Source: Hyaloperonospora brassicae
Lineage: Eukaryota; Oomycota; Peronosporomycetes; Peronosporales; Peronosporaceae
Direction: 5' to 3'
Assembly (NCBI GenBank): GCA_947650285.1
Contig: CANTFL010000762.1
Coordinates: forward strand, 1-26,704
Length of the DNA: 26,704 nt
The notes below the pieces were generated by a model that saw nothing but the letters and a program-made list of their open reading frames with translations, made no database searches and was not told where the DNA came from. Of this stretch, positions 7,668 through 16,952 are shown piece by piece. A program made the position numbers and the translations under genes. Each line of letters begins with the position of its first letter. Positions within the stretch are counted from its first letter, which is position 1.

Positions 7668-8584
7668 TTACGTTGTCGTTGACGATGCTAAATATCCCAG
7701 TATCGTCATCATTGTCTGATGTAGCAGCAGCGTCATCGCTACTGCTAAGCTCGATTTCCTCGATGTCGACGTTGTCGACATCGGCATCAAACGTATCGGC
7801 GTGATCGTCGACACGTGATGAGCAAGAGCCAAAACGGTTTTTTCTCGAGCGATTCCCTCCCCCCTTAAATCATATTCACTCTGTATGAGGGCGGGAGAAC
7901 GTGGGCGGCGTAAGCCATTCATGTAGAACGGTGTATGCGTTGTGGACGCATGCACGGAGTTGTTGATGGAAAACTCAACCATCGGTAAGAACTTACTCCA
8001 GTGTGAAAAGGAGTGGACGTATCCGCGAAGAATTTCTTCGAGTACACGGTTCGCACGTTCTGTCTGACCATCTGTTTCAGGATGGTCAGAGGTTGACATC
8101 TTCAACCGTGTTTCCAATGTGCGGAACACGGATTGCCAAAACGCCGCCGTGAACCGAGATCTCGTTCGGATATGAGTTCACGGGGTAAACCGTGGAGTCA
8201 AAACACAGTGTCGATGAAGACACGCGCACAACCGTGTGCGTTGATCGATTCTATACCTGCAGCAAGATGTACCATCTTGCTGAAACGATCCACAAACATA
8301 AAAAAACCATTATTCTTGTTATTGTCGTCGGGAAACCCGAAGACAAAGTCCATGGAAACGGACTCCCAACACTCTGCTGGGACCGGCAGAGGATGTAACG
8401 GTGCACGGGATGACGGGCTAGGCTTCACTCGTTGACAGAACTCGCAAGGACGAATGTACTTGCGGACAAACTGATACTGGCGGGGCCAGTAAAAGTCACG
8501 ACTGACCGTAAGGTAAGTCTTCTCTCGGCCACGATGCCCGCCAGACGGCGCATCGTGACACTCGAACATGATGCGTAATCGCAA
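7668..8584 (-). pseudogene. Integrase zinc module and DDE core of element 2
   Basis: The upper part (8584 to 8198) has the HHCC zinc module (FECHDAPSGGHRG, CEFCQRVKPS) and the first catalytic Asp in ESVSMDFVFGFP. Between 8198 and 8129 the reading continues as GLPRELISERDLG: the normal SDRD is SERD, so the second catalytic Asp is Glu. A frameshift there leads to 8129-7668, which starts with MFRTLETRLKMSTSDHPET and has the catalytic Glu in TDGQTERANRVLEE. After about 7850 the better frame shifts again into an Asp/Glu-rich stretch (DIEEIELSSSDDAAATSD) before the GPY/F module. Catalyses 3' processing and strand transfer in the family; not expected to work here. Confidence 0.85.
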
Positions 8585-8683
8585 TTCATTATGATCGGGA
8601 ACTACGACACGAGACGTGTCGTCGGCAACTACTGTATAGTACAGCAGGCCATTGCGAGTAGTGTACCGATCCGAAGAGGAACG

Positions 8684-9330
8684 CTACAGGGCCGGCAAAA
8701 CCGACAAGGAATTCGGGGATGGGTTCGCAAGATGACCCATCAAACGGAGGAGATTCGTGTCTCCTGCGTATGCCTTCCGCAAGTCGTCGAGTAACGGCGA
8801 CGACGGCTTACTGATGGACAGTGTCGCAACAGTGGGCAAGGCCTCACTGTTGACTCGGGTCGTTGGCTCGAAGTCGGGCCGACGTGATAACGCATCAGCG
8901 ACGACATTAAGTCGTCCTGGCTTGTACTCCACGGAGAAGTTATACTCCGCAAAGAAGGACAGCCACCTCGCTATCCTTTGCGAGAGGTGTGGACTGTTTA
9001 CGGCCGTGCGTAGTGACGCATGGTCCGTATAGACGATGAACGGTCTATATCCCAAGAGATAGACCCGGAACTTAGCCAGTGCATATTTCGTGGCAAGTAG
9101 TTCCTTGTCATTCACTGGATAATTGCGTTCGGCTGGTTGCAGCTGACGCGATTGATAGCAGACGACGCGCTCGACGCCGTCTGTGTCATACTGCAACAAA
9201 GCACAGCCGATAGCAAAATCGTTGGCGTCACAGACCATATGAAAAGGTCTGTCCTGATCTGCAATCGCCAAGATGGGCAATTGCACCAAGCTGTTCTAGA
9301 TGCTTTCAAAGGAACGCTGACAGTTAGCAT
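8684..9330 (-). pseudogene. RNase H domain of element 2 pol
   Basis: The 201-residue open piece 9289-8684 is a near-complete Ty3/Gypsy RNase H: DRPFHMVCDANDFAIGCALL holds the first catalytic Asp, NDKELLATKYAL the Glu, YTDHASLRTAVNS the next Asp, and DALSRRPDFEP closes the domain. It degrades the RNA strand during reverse transcription. A frameshift at about 9290-9330 separates it from RT; the expected junction sequence is visible in a neighbouring frame. Downstream, about 100 bases separate it from the integrase zinc module. Confidence 0.88.
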
Positions 9331-9331
9331 T

Positions 9332-10265
9332 TCATGACCACTTCACATCTTTCTTGAGCAAGCAAGAAAGATGAACAGTCATCTCGGCGTAACTTAGCGA
9401 GTACTTGTGCAAGTACGCCGCTAAGCCAAGGAACTTACGAAGTCCCTTGACATCGACTGGCACTGGCCAGTCGGTGATCGCCTTGATCTTTTCGGGATCA
9501 GGGCGTACGCTTTGTTTGCCGACGATGCACCCAAGAAGTGGTATTTCGCTTGCCGCAAATATACACTTCTTGAGGTTGGCATACAACTTATGCTTGCGCA
9601 TAAGTTGAAGAACCTTACGGACGTGAGTTCGGTGGACTTCAACGTCCGTCTTTTCATCCATAGCCCGGCTATGGACGAACACATCGTCGAAGTAACTCGG
9701 TGCGAAATCCCGCACCGGTCTCAACAGATTTGTAACGCATCTGTTGAATGTTGCAGGGGCATTACTCAGCCCCTGTGGCATCACTAGCCACTCCGACAGA
9801 ATACCGCTGGGGGTGCTCACTGCTGTGTACGGAACATCCCGTTCACGCATAAGGATCTGATAGAATCCGTCCATCAGATTCATGGACGAGAAGATGGTAC
9901 TCTTTGACATACCATCTATGATGACGTCCTTTCTTGGTATCGGCGTCTGAGCCGGTACTGTTGCAGCACTTAACTTGTTGACTGCGTGAACTATCCGCCA
10001 CCCTCCTGTGGCCTTTCGCACACAGAAGGTCGGAGAGCTGTGAGGGGATCTCGATTCCCTCACATGGCCCGCTACTAAGCTATCGGAAAAGGACTTGCCG
10101 ATCGCTATCACTTGTTCACGAGGCAGTGGCTACTGCTTCATGACACAATATTTCGAGCCCGGTTTGAGCACGATCTCGTGTCGAGTGCCTTTGCCCTTAG
10201 GCAACTCGCAGGGCACGGATTTAGGGATACATCCTTGAATTCGATCAAATCCTTATACAAAGGAT
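9332..10265 (-). pseudogene. Reverse transcriptase domain of element 2 pol
   Basis: The 259-residue open piece 10111-9332 covers fingers, palm and thumb: SPTFCVRKATGGWRIVHAVN, motif A as FSSMNLMDGFYQI, then LVMPQGLSNAPATFNRCV, motif C as SYFDDVFVHSR (9683-9694), and GCIVGKQSVRPDPEKI with a connection segment. The motif A Asp is Asn (AAT, 9878-9880 read as ATT on the plus strand), which should abolish polymerase activity. Just upstream, a TAG in KQ-stop-PLPREQ (near 10130) breaks the polyprotein where related proteins usually have Trp (from memory of the family). RT copies element RNA to cDNA in cytoplasmic particles. Confidence 0.88.
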
Positions 10266-10269
10266 TTGC

Positions 10270-11120
10270 CTAAAGCGACTTCCAGGATTGAGATTCATAT
10301 CTCTCAATCCAAGTCTTCTCATCGATGACACTTAAGTCCATCGATGAACTGATGAGAACCCGTTCGTTCTTAGCAAATACCGTTGCCGATCGAATATCGG
10401 TAACGTACTCGTCCTCCGCGACGAGCACACAGATCTGCTTGACTTTGCCACTGCGCAGATCACGCAAGAACCGTTTCATTTCTAGCGTTGGCAGTTGAAT
10501 TATCTCCGAAGTTAACTTCGGAGGCACAACCAGATCAAGCGTGTAAGCGCCTACGCTTGATCCATCATTAACCAAGATTTAACTGTCTCGATAACCTATG
10601 GGCAAATCACTTTCACTGGGTCCAGGAGAGCTTTCTCCACAATGTAGTGATCGTTTACATTGTAATCTTGTACAGTCGTGCTAACGACCGTACCACAAGT
10701 GAGGCCATCGCACTCGCTCGTAGTACAACCACGTGAGTGGGCGTTCCAAGACATTCTTCAGATCGTCATCAGAGGAACAAGTGGCAGGTATCGTAACCGA
10801 TCGATACTGCCAGCTAACCCTTGGCTCGTATTTCCTGAGCCAATGCAATCCTAGGGTGACGTCGAACTTGTCATCTAGGTCAAGCACGATGAAATCATCA
10901 TCGTACTATCATCTTTTAACGTGAAGTGGATTCCGACTACACGTTTCTTCACAGAGATCGATGCGCCTGTCGCTAGGCGCACCGTCATCTTCGTTGGAGG
11001 GATCTCCCGCTCCACGAAGTCAAAACTTCCTGCCTCTAGCGACTAGCGACGAGCTAAATTGTTCGACGCCCCACAGTCAACTAGGGTGCGAAGTGAAACT
11101 TCAAGGTGATGAGTGACACC
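10270..11120 (-). pseudogene. Aspartic protease and linker of element 2 pol
   Basis: On the minus strand the reading LVDCGASNNLARR places a protease-like active site, Asp-Cys-Gly-Ala, at 11067-11078; retroviral proteases usually have Ser or Thr where Cys stands here. A stop follows shortly after. The pieces 10887-10681 (LDLDDKFDVTLGLHWLRKYE, a typical end of the protease fold in this family) and 10575-10270 (linker to RT) are in different frames. The protease would cut the Gag-Pol precursor. Position between gag and RT supports the call; the domain is frameshifted at least twice. Confidence 0.7.
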
Positions 11121-11226
11121 TCATCACCAGGTGCAGAGACAGACGAAAATTTTGTGTCGGGAGCTACCTTCTTCAGGAGATTTGCAAATTCTCTTGATGT
11201 TGCTGGATTAGTATGGCGCTCCGCCC

Positions 11227-12348
11227 CTACTGATCCCGACCGTTTTTTATTGGTCCACCTTGCTGTTGCGACTTCGCAACAGCAACGGACCCTCGCCCTC
11301 CAGTTCTTCTTTCTGGTGGGTGAACACTGCGCTCAGCACCGCGAGGTTTTAAGCGGGTAATACTGCATTCATATGCGTAGTGTCCTAGTTTAAGACAGCG
11401 ATGGCATCTCACCGATCGCTTGTCATTCGCAGGGCTAGGTTTCTCACCCTCGACATTACAGAGGTCCATTGGTTCTGGACCTCCGACTGCTAATCGTCTC
11501 TGTGGACGATGCGGGGTCAACGTAGCGTGAGACTGTCTCACGCTGTAATCTTCTTGCTCCGCGGCAAAGATTGCTTCGGAGGGCGTCATTCGCACTACGC
11601 GAAACAGGTGGTCCCTAACGGGACCGTCTGAAAGCCCTTGAATAAAGATTGTGATCAACACAAACTCACTTACAGGGTTCACCACCATGCAGCTTGCAAG
11701 GTAGCGTACATGTCGGGCGTAAGCGTGAACCTTACGCTTACCCTGCTTGATTTTCAGGAGCTCCAAAAGAGTGCTGAACTCTGCTCTGGGAGGTTCAAAT
11801 GTCTCACTGAGCAGGGTCTTGAAGATCCTCAACGACCTAAACACATGTGGGTCGTGCAACTTGAGGTTCAGGGCCCAAGCTCTGGCTTCTCCTGCCAGGT
11901 TAGACTGAGCGAATGAGACTTGCATTCGCTCCTCATCGATGCGACGAGCATCGATAGCATCGTCCAGCTCGACGAACCACCTCAAAAGGGACTCTTCCTC
12001 TACTCCCCGATACTTGTAGACCTCTAGTTTTAGAGACTCCCGTCGACGCTCACGCGTCGACTCTGCGGACTGATACTGTTGTTGTCTCAGTGCTTCGGTC
12101 CGCTGGTGATCTTGTTGTTGTAACAAGTTCACCTGCGCTCGCGACTCATCAAGTTCTCGTTGCAAGAACTTTCTAATGACGGTATGCTGATGGTCCCTAC
12201 CCCTTGAAGAAAGGATGGCCCAGATGGCTTCCTCGCCAACGGTCGAACTCATTCGTTCGATCGCACTCCATTCGATGTCGCTCAAATGGGAGTATCTTTC
12301 ACGGGTTCCGTGAAAGCTGACGCCGTCTACATCGTCCAACATGTTCAT
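11227..12348 (-). CDS. gag: Gag capsid/nucleocapsid protein of element 2
   Basis: An intact frame of 373 residues from the ATG at 12348, about 40 bases downstream of the PBS. Residues 62-105 are a Gln/Arg-rich coiled coil. Residues 105-270 resemble the retrotransposon gag capsid domain (LLRWFVELDDAIDARRI, FAQSNLAGEARAWALN, FIQGLSDGPVRDHL). A CCHC zinc knuckle lies at 315-328 (CHRCLKLGHYAYEC), and the tail is basic and Gly/Arg/Gln-rich, fitting RNA binding. Gag forms the virus-like particle and packages element RNA. It ends before the protease, which lies in another frame, so expression of pol would need frameshifting or readthrough, or the junction is damaged. It is the best preserved sense gene of the element. 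Confidence 0.9.
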   Translation of the reverse strand: MNMLDDVDGVSFHGTRERYSHLSDIEWSAIERMSSTVGEEAIWAILSSRGRDHQHTVIRKFLQRELDESRAQVNLLQQQDHQRTEALRQQQYQSAESTRERRRESLKLEVYKYRGVEEESLLRWFVELDDAIDARRIDEERMQVSFAQSNLAGEARAWALNLKLHDPHVFRSLRIFKTLLSETFEPPRAEFSTLLELLKIKQGKRKVHAYARHVRYLASCMVVNPVSEFVLITIFIQGLSDGPVRDHLFRVVRMTPSEAIFAAEQEDYSVRQSHATLTPHRPQRRLAVGGPEPMDLCNVEGEKPSPANDKRSVRCHRCLKLGHYAYECSITRLKPRGAERSVHPPERRTGGRGSVAVAKSQQQGGPIKNGRDQ

Positions 12349-12388
12349 GTTGGGCGATGAGGTTGTGGACCTTGGAGGGACTACAAAG

Positions 12389-12396
12389 TGCTACCA
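12389..12396 (-). promoter_or_regulatory. Primer binding site of element 2
   Basis: Two bases inside the 5' LTR, the minus strand reads TGGTAGCA, complementary to the 3' end TGCTACCA typical of eukaryotic initiator tRNA-Met. Such a site primes minus-strand DNA synthesis. The match is short (8-9 bases), so the tRNA identity is likely rather than certain. Confidence 0.7.
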
Positions 12397-12398
12397 GG

Positions 12399-12839
12399 TG
12401 GTTCGGAGCACTGTTGACTCTGTAGTGGTCAACCAGTACGGAGTATACTTCCACTGACGACAGTGGTCGACAGTGCCCTGCTAGGTGTTTTAAGGAAAAT
12501 CAGAGGAAGGAAAGGAGACGAAGTAGTCAGACTAGTCTCTTGGTAAAAGTAGAATGTATTAATATAATTAAGTCCTATAACTCCTTGAATCTCTGTTGTC
12601 CCGACTTAATTATGCCAATACAACTAAACGTATGATGACGTCTACTCACCACCCATTGCGCGCGTCTAGCAGCGATAGGTGGGTTGATATCATCACGATA
12701 TCAACCAATGAGCAGACCCTTCGGTCATCCCAACAATATCACCCTGTCTTGTGATATTATTAAAAGAACATTCAACGTAATATTCTTTACTGTCAGATTC
12801 TTTGATTGCCAATCTCATGTAACGGCCTACCCCGTTACA
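12399..12839 (-). repeat. 5' LTR of element 2
   Basis: A 441 bp repeat matching 5103-5544. The outer end CCCCGTTACA is intact; the inner end reads TGGTTCGGAGCAC where the other copy has TGTGACGGGGCAC, so the inner edge has decayed while the terminal TG is kept. The 23-base palindrome GTTGATATC-ATCAC-GATATCAAC is preserved here, while the outer hairpin arm is changed (TGAGCAGAC). Confidence 0.9.
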
Positions 12840-12844
12840 GCGAA

Positions 12845-13266
12845 GCTTCGGTGTGTAATTTTCCACCAAGTGCCGTTCTGTTTACCTTCTGAACGATACT
12901 GTGGACATCCTTGGCAATGAAACGGACACACGCCTCCTTCTACTGGTTAACAATAACCTATAATAATCACATACAGACAAAAAATGATGACCTGCTGTAT
13001 ATGACTTCGACACGCACACATACCCGTGGAGCAGCTCCATCCTGATGCATCTGGACGACCTTAGAACTAATATCGTCAATGTATAGCGTCGCACGTCGCG
13101 CCGCCGGTGGCGTTGAGAGCATGGTCTTGCTGATACAACGAGAGTGGCCGGTGTGCCAGTTGTCCACTAAAATCGTTGACCAGGCAATTTCTTCGGGGGC
13201 GTGCATGTCATACATGATCACGAGCTCGCATGAACAGCCGACCTTTTTTGTTCCGCGATCCCGCAT
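12845..13266 (-). pseudogene. Possible zinc-finger remnant of a DNA transposon
   Basis: On the minus strand 13266-12967 encodes KKVGCSCELVIMYDMHAPEE followed by VDNWHTGHSRC, a C-x-C ... H-x2-H arrangement resembling the N-terminal zinc domain of Mutator-like or FAR1-related transposases. A second Cys-rich piece, CPFHCQGCPQYRSEGKQNG, followed by TWWKIT, lies at about 12860-12945 in another frame. No transposase catalytic domain follows, because the element 2 LTR begins at 12839. The resemblance is from memory of the fold pattern only; it may be another zinc-binding protein. Confidence 0.25.
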
Positions 13267-13374
13267 TGACGTGTGCCGACTATGGGATCTCCTATGATGT
13301 TTTTTCTGCCAACATGTGAGAAAACTGCGCTTGGGACCAATCGAACAGCCGCGGGATACACTAATAGCAACGCC

Positions 13375-13660
13375 TTAGCGTACGGCGTCCTGCTTTAAAG
13401 TCTCTACAGCCTTCTTTTGACTGTCAAAAGGCCCGACCGGTGAAGATTCTTCACAGATCCATGATATATCAGCGGCGGCAGGATTAAGGCCAGCATCAAC
13501 TAAAAACTTAACCTGATTGTCAGCGACGACAGATTTAGTATCAGCAATAACAACCGTAGCAGTTGCTGCAGAAGTTGAGGAGGTGGACATAATTAGTATC
13601 AGCATTATCGACCGTAGCAGTGGCAGCAGCACTAGTGGATGTGGATGAAGAGCTCATCAT
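13375..13660 (-). other. Small Ser/Thr/Ala-rich frame with an internal tandem duplication
   Basis: Tandem ATGs at 13660 open a Ser/Thr/Ala-rich start (SSSSTSTSAAATATV), and a second, out-of-phase copy of about 65 bp begins near 13591 (MSTSSTSAATATVVIADTKS) and stays open to 13375, ending SQKKAVETLKQDAVR. The two copies are diverged versions of the same segment. No homology is recognised. It may be a short host or transposon-derived gene broken by the duplication, or chance. Confidence 0.25.
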
Positions 13661-15720
13661 CGTGCGTTAGACAAAGAATGATCTCTTTTTGAATTGACGT
13701 GGCTATGTTACAGGTATATTTCTACTTAGATTATTCTATAATTTTGAATGGACATGGCCTAAATGTGATACAACTGTTGCCATATATGCATTTAGTCTAA
13801 TGGATAGGTGCCGGCGCATTTAGCAAAAATGCCCGGTGTATTCAGCCTCTCCTGAAAAAATACCAACTTTATCCGGTGACGTTTATACGCCTGTAATAAG
13901 GCTTCATATATTGTATCTACTTCATCGGCTTGTGTCTCTGTAGCGTGTCCGTTTCCATGGACGAAAAACTTTCAATCATACGACCGTACCCGATCGAGCG
14001 ATTGGATTGCACGTCCACGATGCTGTACTTTTTAATCTCACCCATAACTATGTGTCTGATATAGAAACCTATCCGCCATATTAGCGTCATCAAAATCCAG
14101 GCGATCTGAAATTTCGACTGTCAACATACGGTTCGCTCGACCAGGACTGGCAATCATCATCTTTTGAATTTATCATATAAATTTTAGAAAGTAAAATATG
14201 GGGTGTACTTGCGACCATTGATTGCACTGCAGGCGGCCGCATATTTCAGCAAATCAAAATGTCCATACCACATATGCGCCAAACTTTCCTGTGCTAGTCA
14301 CATCCATTACAGAATAAGTAAGGATTTATATTTCAAAATTACGTAGGTATTTCGATTCTGATGGTTAATTAATGGATAAGAAGACGAGTTTCGGACCGTC
14401 TAATGTTCACCAAGTAGCTCACAGGAGCCGAGAACTTTCTCATCCATACGAGTAAACGATTCATATTTACGAGTATAATACAACGCTTTATCATAAAAAT
14501 ATAATAAGCTATAACGTATTGCGGTGGAGTCGTTATCAATGCAGCGTAAATATACTTATATATTGAAACAGAGCAGCATCTACGATCTACATTCATCTTG
14601 TGCTCTTCTATATCGACATATAGCTGATAGTCCGGTCATGATTGCACTTCAAAGACTCTTGTTATGAATACAACACCGTAGTGGATCCCATTTATGTGTT
14701 CATCGCTTCGGGATGGCAATAATGTGCACAATATGATGCGGCAATCAGACGCTAGTAAAGAATAACAGCTTGACTACACAGAACCGACCGTAAACGGATC
14801 GATAGCGAAAGTCAACCGCTCATCATGATCTTCCCAATTCTGCTAATTTGCTTTGTTACATAGATCGATAATTTAAAACGTTCTCGTTCACATTTTACTA
14901 ATTTTCAGTCGGTAATTCAACATGACATATTATCTTTTTAAAAATTGGCTGACAAGTCGAATGAATTATCCTTAGAAGACCGACAAGATCCTGGTGTACC
15001 GTCATGACGTATTGCTATGCTAGCGTCGAATCGTAGAAAAAGCGTTCGGTACATTCATCGTATGTGTTATAAGGAGTATAGAAGAAACGTGTCTTCGCGA
15101 TCTCCTACTATGATAAATAAACCCTGACAACAAAATAGCACTTTTTGTGTACGAACCTAGCACCACGGTCATTTTATCTATAGCGATAGCATCAATTTGT
15201 ACGCAATATATTGCTTGCAAATTCTCTGGTGAAACAACTCAACTTCGGTGGTCCCTTTTCATTATATTGGAAACTGCACACACGTATGCGTAGCGCTGAT
15301 CAATGTGGATCACACTCGTAATGTGGCAATTGATTTAATGTCGCTAATACGTATGGTCAAATTCTGGGTCGCCCATCTCAAATCACAAATCTGATAAAAA
15401 ATGAAATTACAAAACAATCATATCGCGGCATTTTGGTACAACTATACGAACCATTGAGGTGTGATGTTTAACTATATTGTCGATTTAAGTCACAAAATTA
15501 CAACTTGAATTTATTAACGTCGTGTGTGGACCCAATTATGGACCTCGATTTTACTTCGTTAGCGGATATAAACTGCACATATTCGATCAAGTCTATCTTC
15601 AATGGATATATCCAGTGCTTTTCATCTTAGGTTTACCTTATTCGATCGACCTATACTTTCTTTACGATATCTTGTCGTGTGACCTCTGATAGCTGTTGAT
15701 ATCTTGTAGTGATCTCGTGA
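13661..15720. other. AT-rich region without a recognisable gene
   Basis: About 2 kb with markedly higher A+T than the flanks, many stops in all frames and no ORF with a recognisable domain. Short minus-strand pieces (for example RLDFDDANMADRFLYQTHSY, with stops close by, around 14040-14120) and plus-strand pieces (around 14950-15110) hint at decayed transposase sequence, but none can be assigned. No terminal inverted repeats were found by eye. Confidence 0.5.
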
Positions 15721-16900
15721 TCTCATCTACCTAAATGATTCGATCGACATGCTCCTATTTCTGCAATAAGTATATGCGGTCAAATGATTAGAAACTATAA
15801 ATCTCCTATTATTCACGTGGACCTTGCCCTTCCTATGCCTTAATGATACAAACATACCAATTGGAGATCTGGTTCCTGTAATGGAACGGGGTTCACAAAT
15901 TTGCTGATGTGATCCCACCTCTTCACTGGTTCCCAGACGACCGACTATCGGTGGGGGTACTCCGATTCCGTGCTTCACACCTTCCTCACATTGTGTACCC
16001 GTCGGAAGGGCAAGTTGCACTCTTCTCGGCGGACTTGTGTCGATGCCTAGCTTGACCGTGGTTGGGGATGGGGTGATCGCTTGTAGAATCCTCACTTGAT
16101 CACTGTTTACTTGGGGTACTTGATATGAGATACCCGGATCTCGTTGAGATCGCCCTTTCCAAATGTAGATCTTGATCTGCTTGACCTCCTGACCACTTGA
16201 GCTGTCTCGCGATCTTGACCCCCTTGCGTTCTTGCTGCGTCCTATCGCAGTTGGCTTGTTTTTTGTGAGAGTCCTTGTACGCACCTGGCCAAACAATATA
16301 GGTGCGACACTTAGGTAGACGGAGCGTAGTTCTTGATCGTCGGGAGGCCAACGATCCTGCCCGGAAGAAGCTACGCGTGTCTTTTAAAGTGAATTGAACT
16401 CTGTTTAAAGCTAGCCAACCATTCTGCTTAACCTACAATATAGTCCATCTATACAGGAGGTACTTGCCATGTGTCTCCAGTGAAGCACCCCTGTCTCTTG
16501 CACACCGTTGGTCCTTTGATTTATCCCCTATATCTGACTTGGATCTGGATCCTGTATCCCATTCTTGATCAGGATCCACCTTGGCTAGGATCCGGATCCC
16601 GGATCCTTTGATCGTGGTCCTTGATCCTCTCTTGATCCGGATCCTGCATCCTCTCCCAACTGGATCACCTCTCAAATTGGTTTCCTCCTCAGACCGGATC
16701 ATGTAATGGGTCAGGTCTGGCAGTTGTGATCCACCCATCCAATTTGTGCTTGATCGGGGTCTATTGGTAATCCTCCTTCAGCTTTTCTTTACTTTCTGAT
16801 TTGCTTTTCCACAATCGTCCACTGTACCTTTAGTTGACAGACAGTGTTAGTCTATCTGTACCCTCAGTCCGTAGCTTATTGGCATCATCAACCTTTCGGT
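15721..16900. other. Probable 3' LTR region of element 3, ends not defined
   Basis: This stretch lies between the AT-rich region and the antisense gene of element 3, where its 3' LTR should be. It has no convincing gene; open minus-strand pieces at 15727-16296 and 16433-16738 show no domain. A pyrimidine run at 16487-16500 on the plus strand (CACCCCTGTCTCTT) could be the polypurine tract read on the minus strand. Six GGATCC palindromes cluster at 16547-16644. The 5' LTR is not in the window, so boundaries cannot be tested here. Confidence 0.35.
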
Positions 16901-16952
16901 TACTCCTTATTCGACGCAGAGATCTGCCTTGGAGTATTCGGCTTTAACTATA

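Larger units (their letters stand above)
5103..12839 (-). mobile_element. Ty3/Gypsy chromodomain retrotransposon, element 2 (LTR to LTR)
   Basis: A 7.7 kb element on the minus strand with all landmarks: LTRs at 12399-12839 (5') and 5103-5544 (3'), a PBS at 12389-12396, gag (12348 to 11227), protease, RT, RNase H, integrase, GPY/F and chromodomain (down to 6728), and a PPT at 5545-5556. The LTRs are about 95% identical by eye, so insertion is not very recent. An antisense frame (5683-7293) occupies the space between pol and the 3' LTR. Gag is intact; pol has several frameshifts and stops plus Asn in the RT motif A and Glu for an integrase Asp. No matching target-site duplication is seen (CATTA before 5103, GCGAA after 12839). 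Confidence 0.92.

Noticed and set aside
11638..11916. Plus-strand frame antisense to gag of element 2
   Set aside because: It is opposite a well conserved gag domain, short, and without heptads or domain; unlike the antisense frames after pol it is best explained as a shadow.
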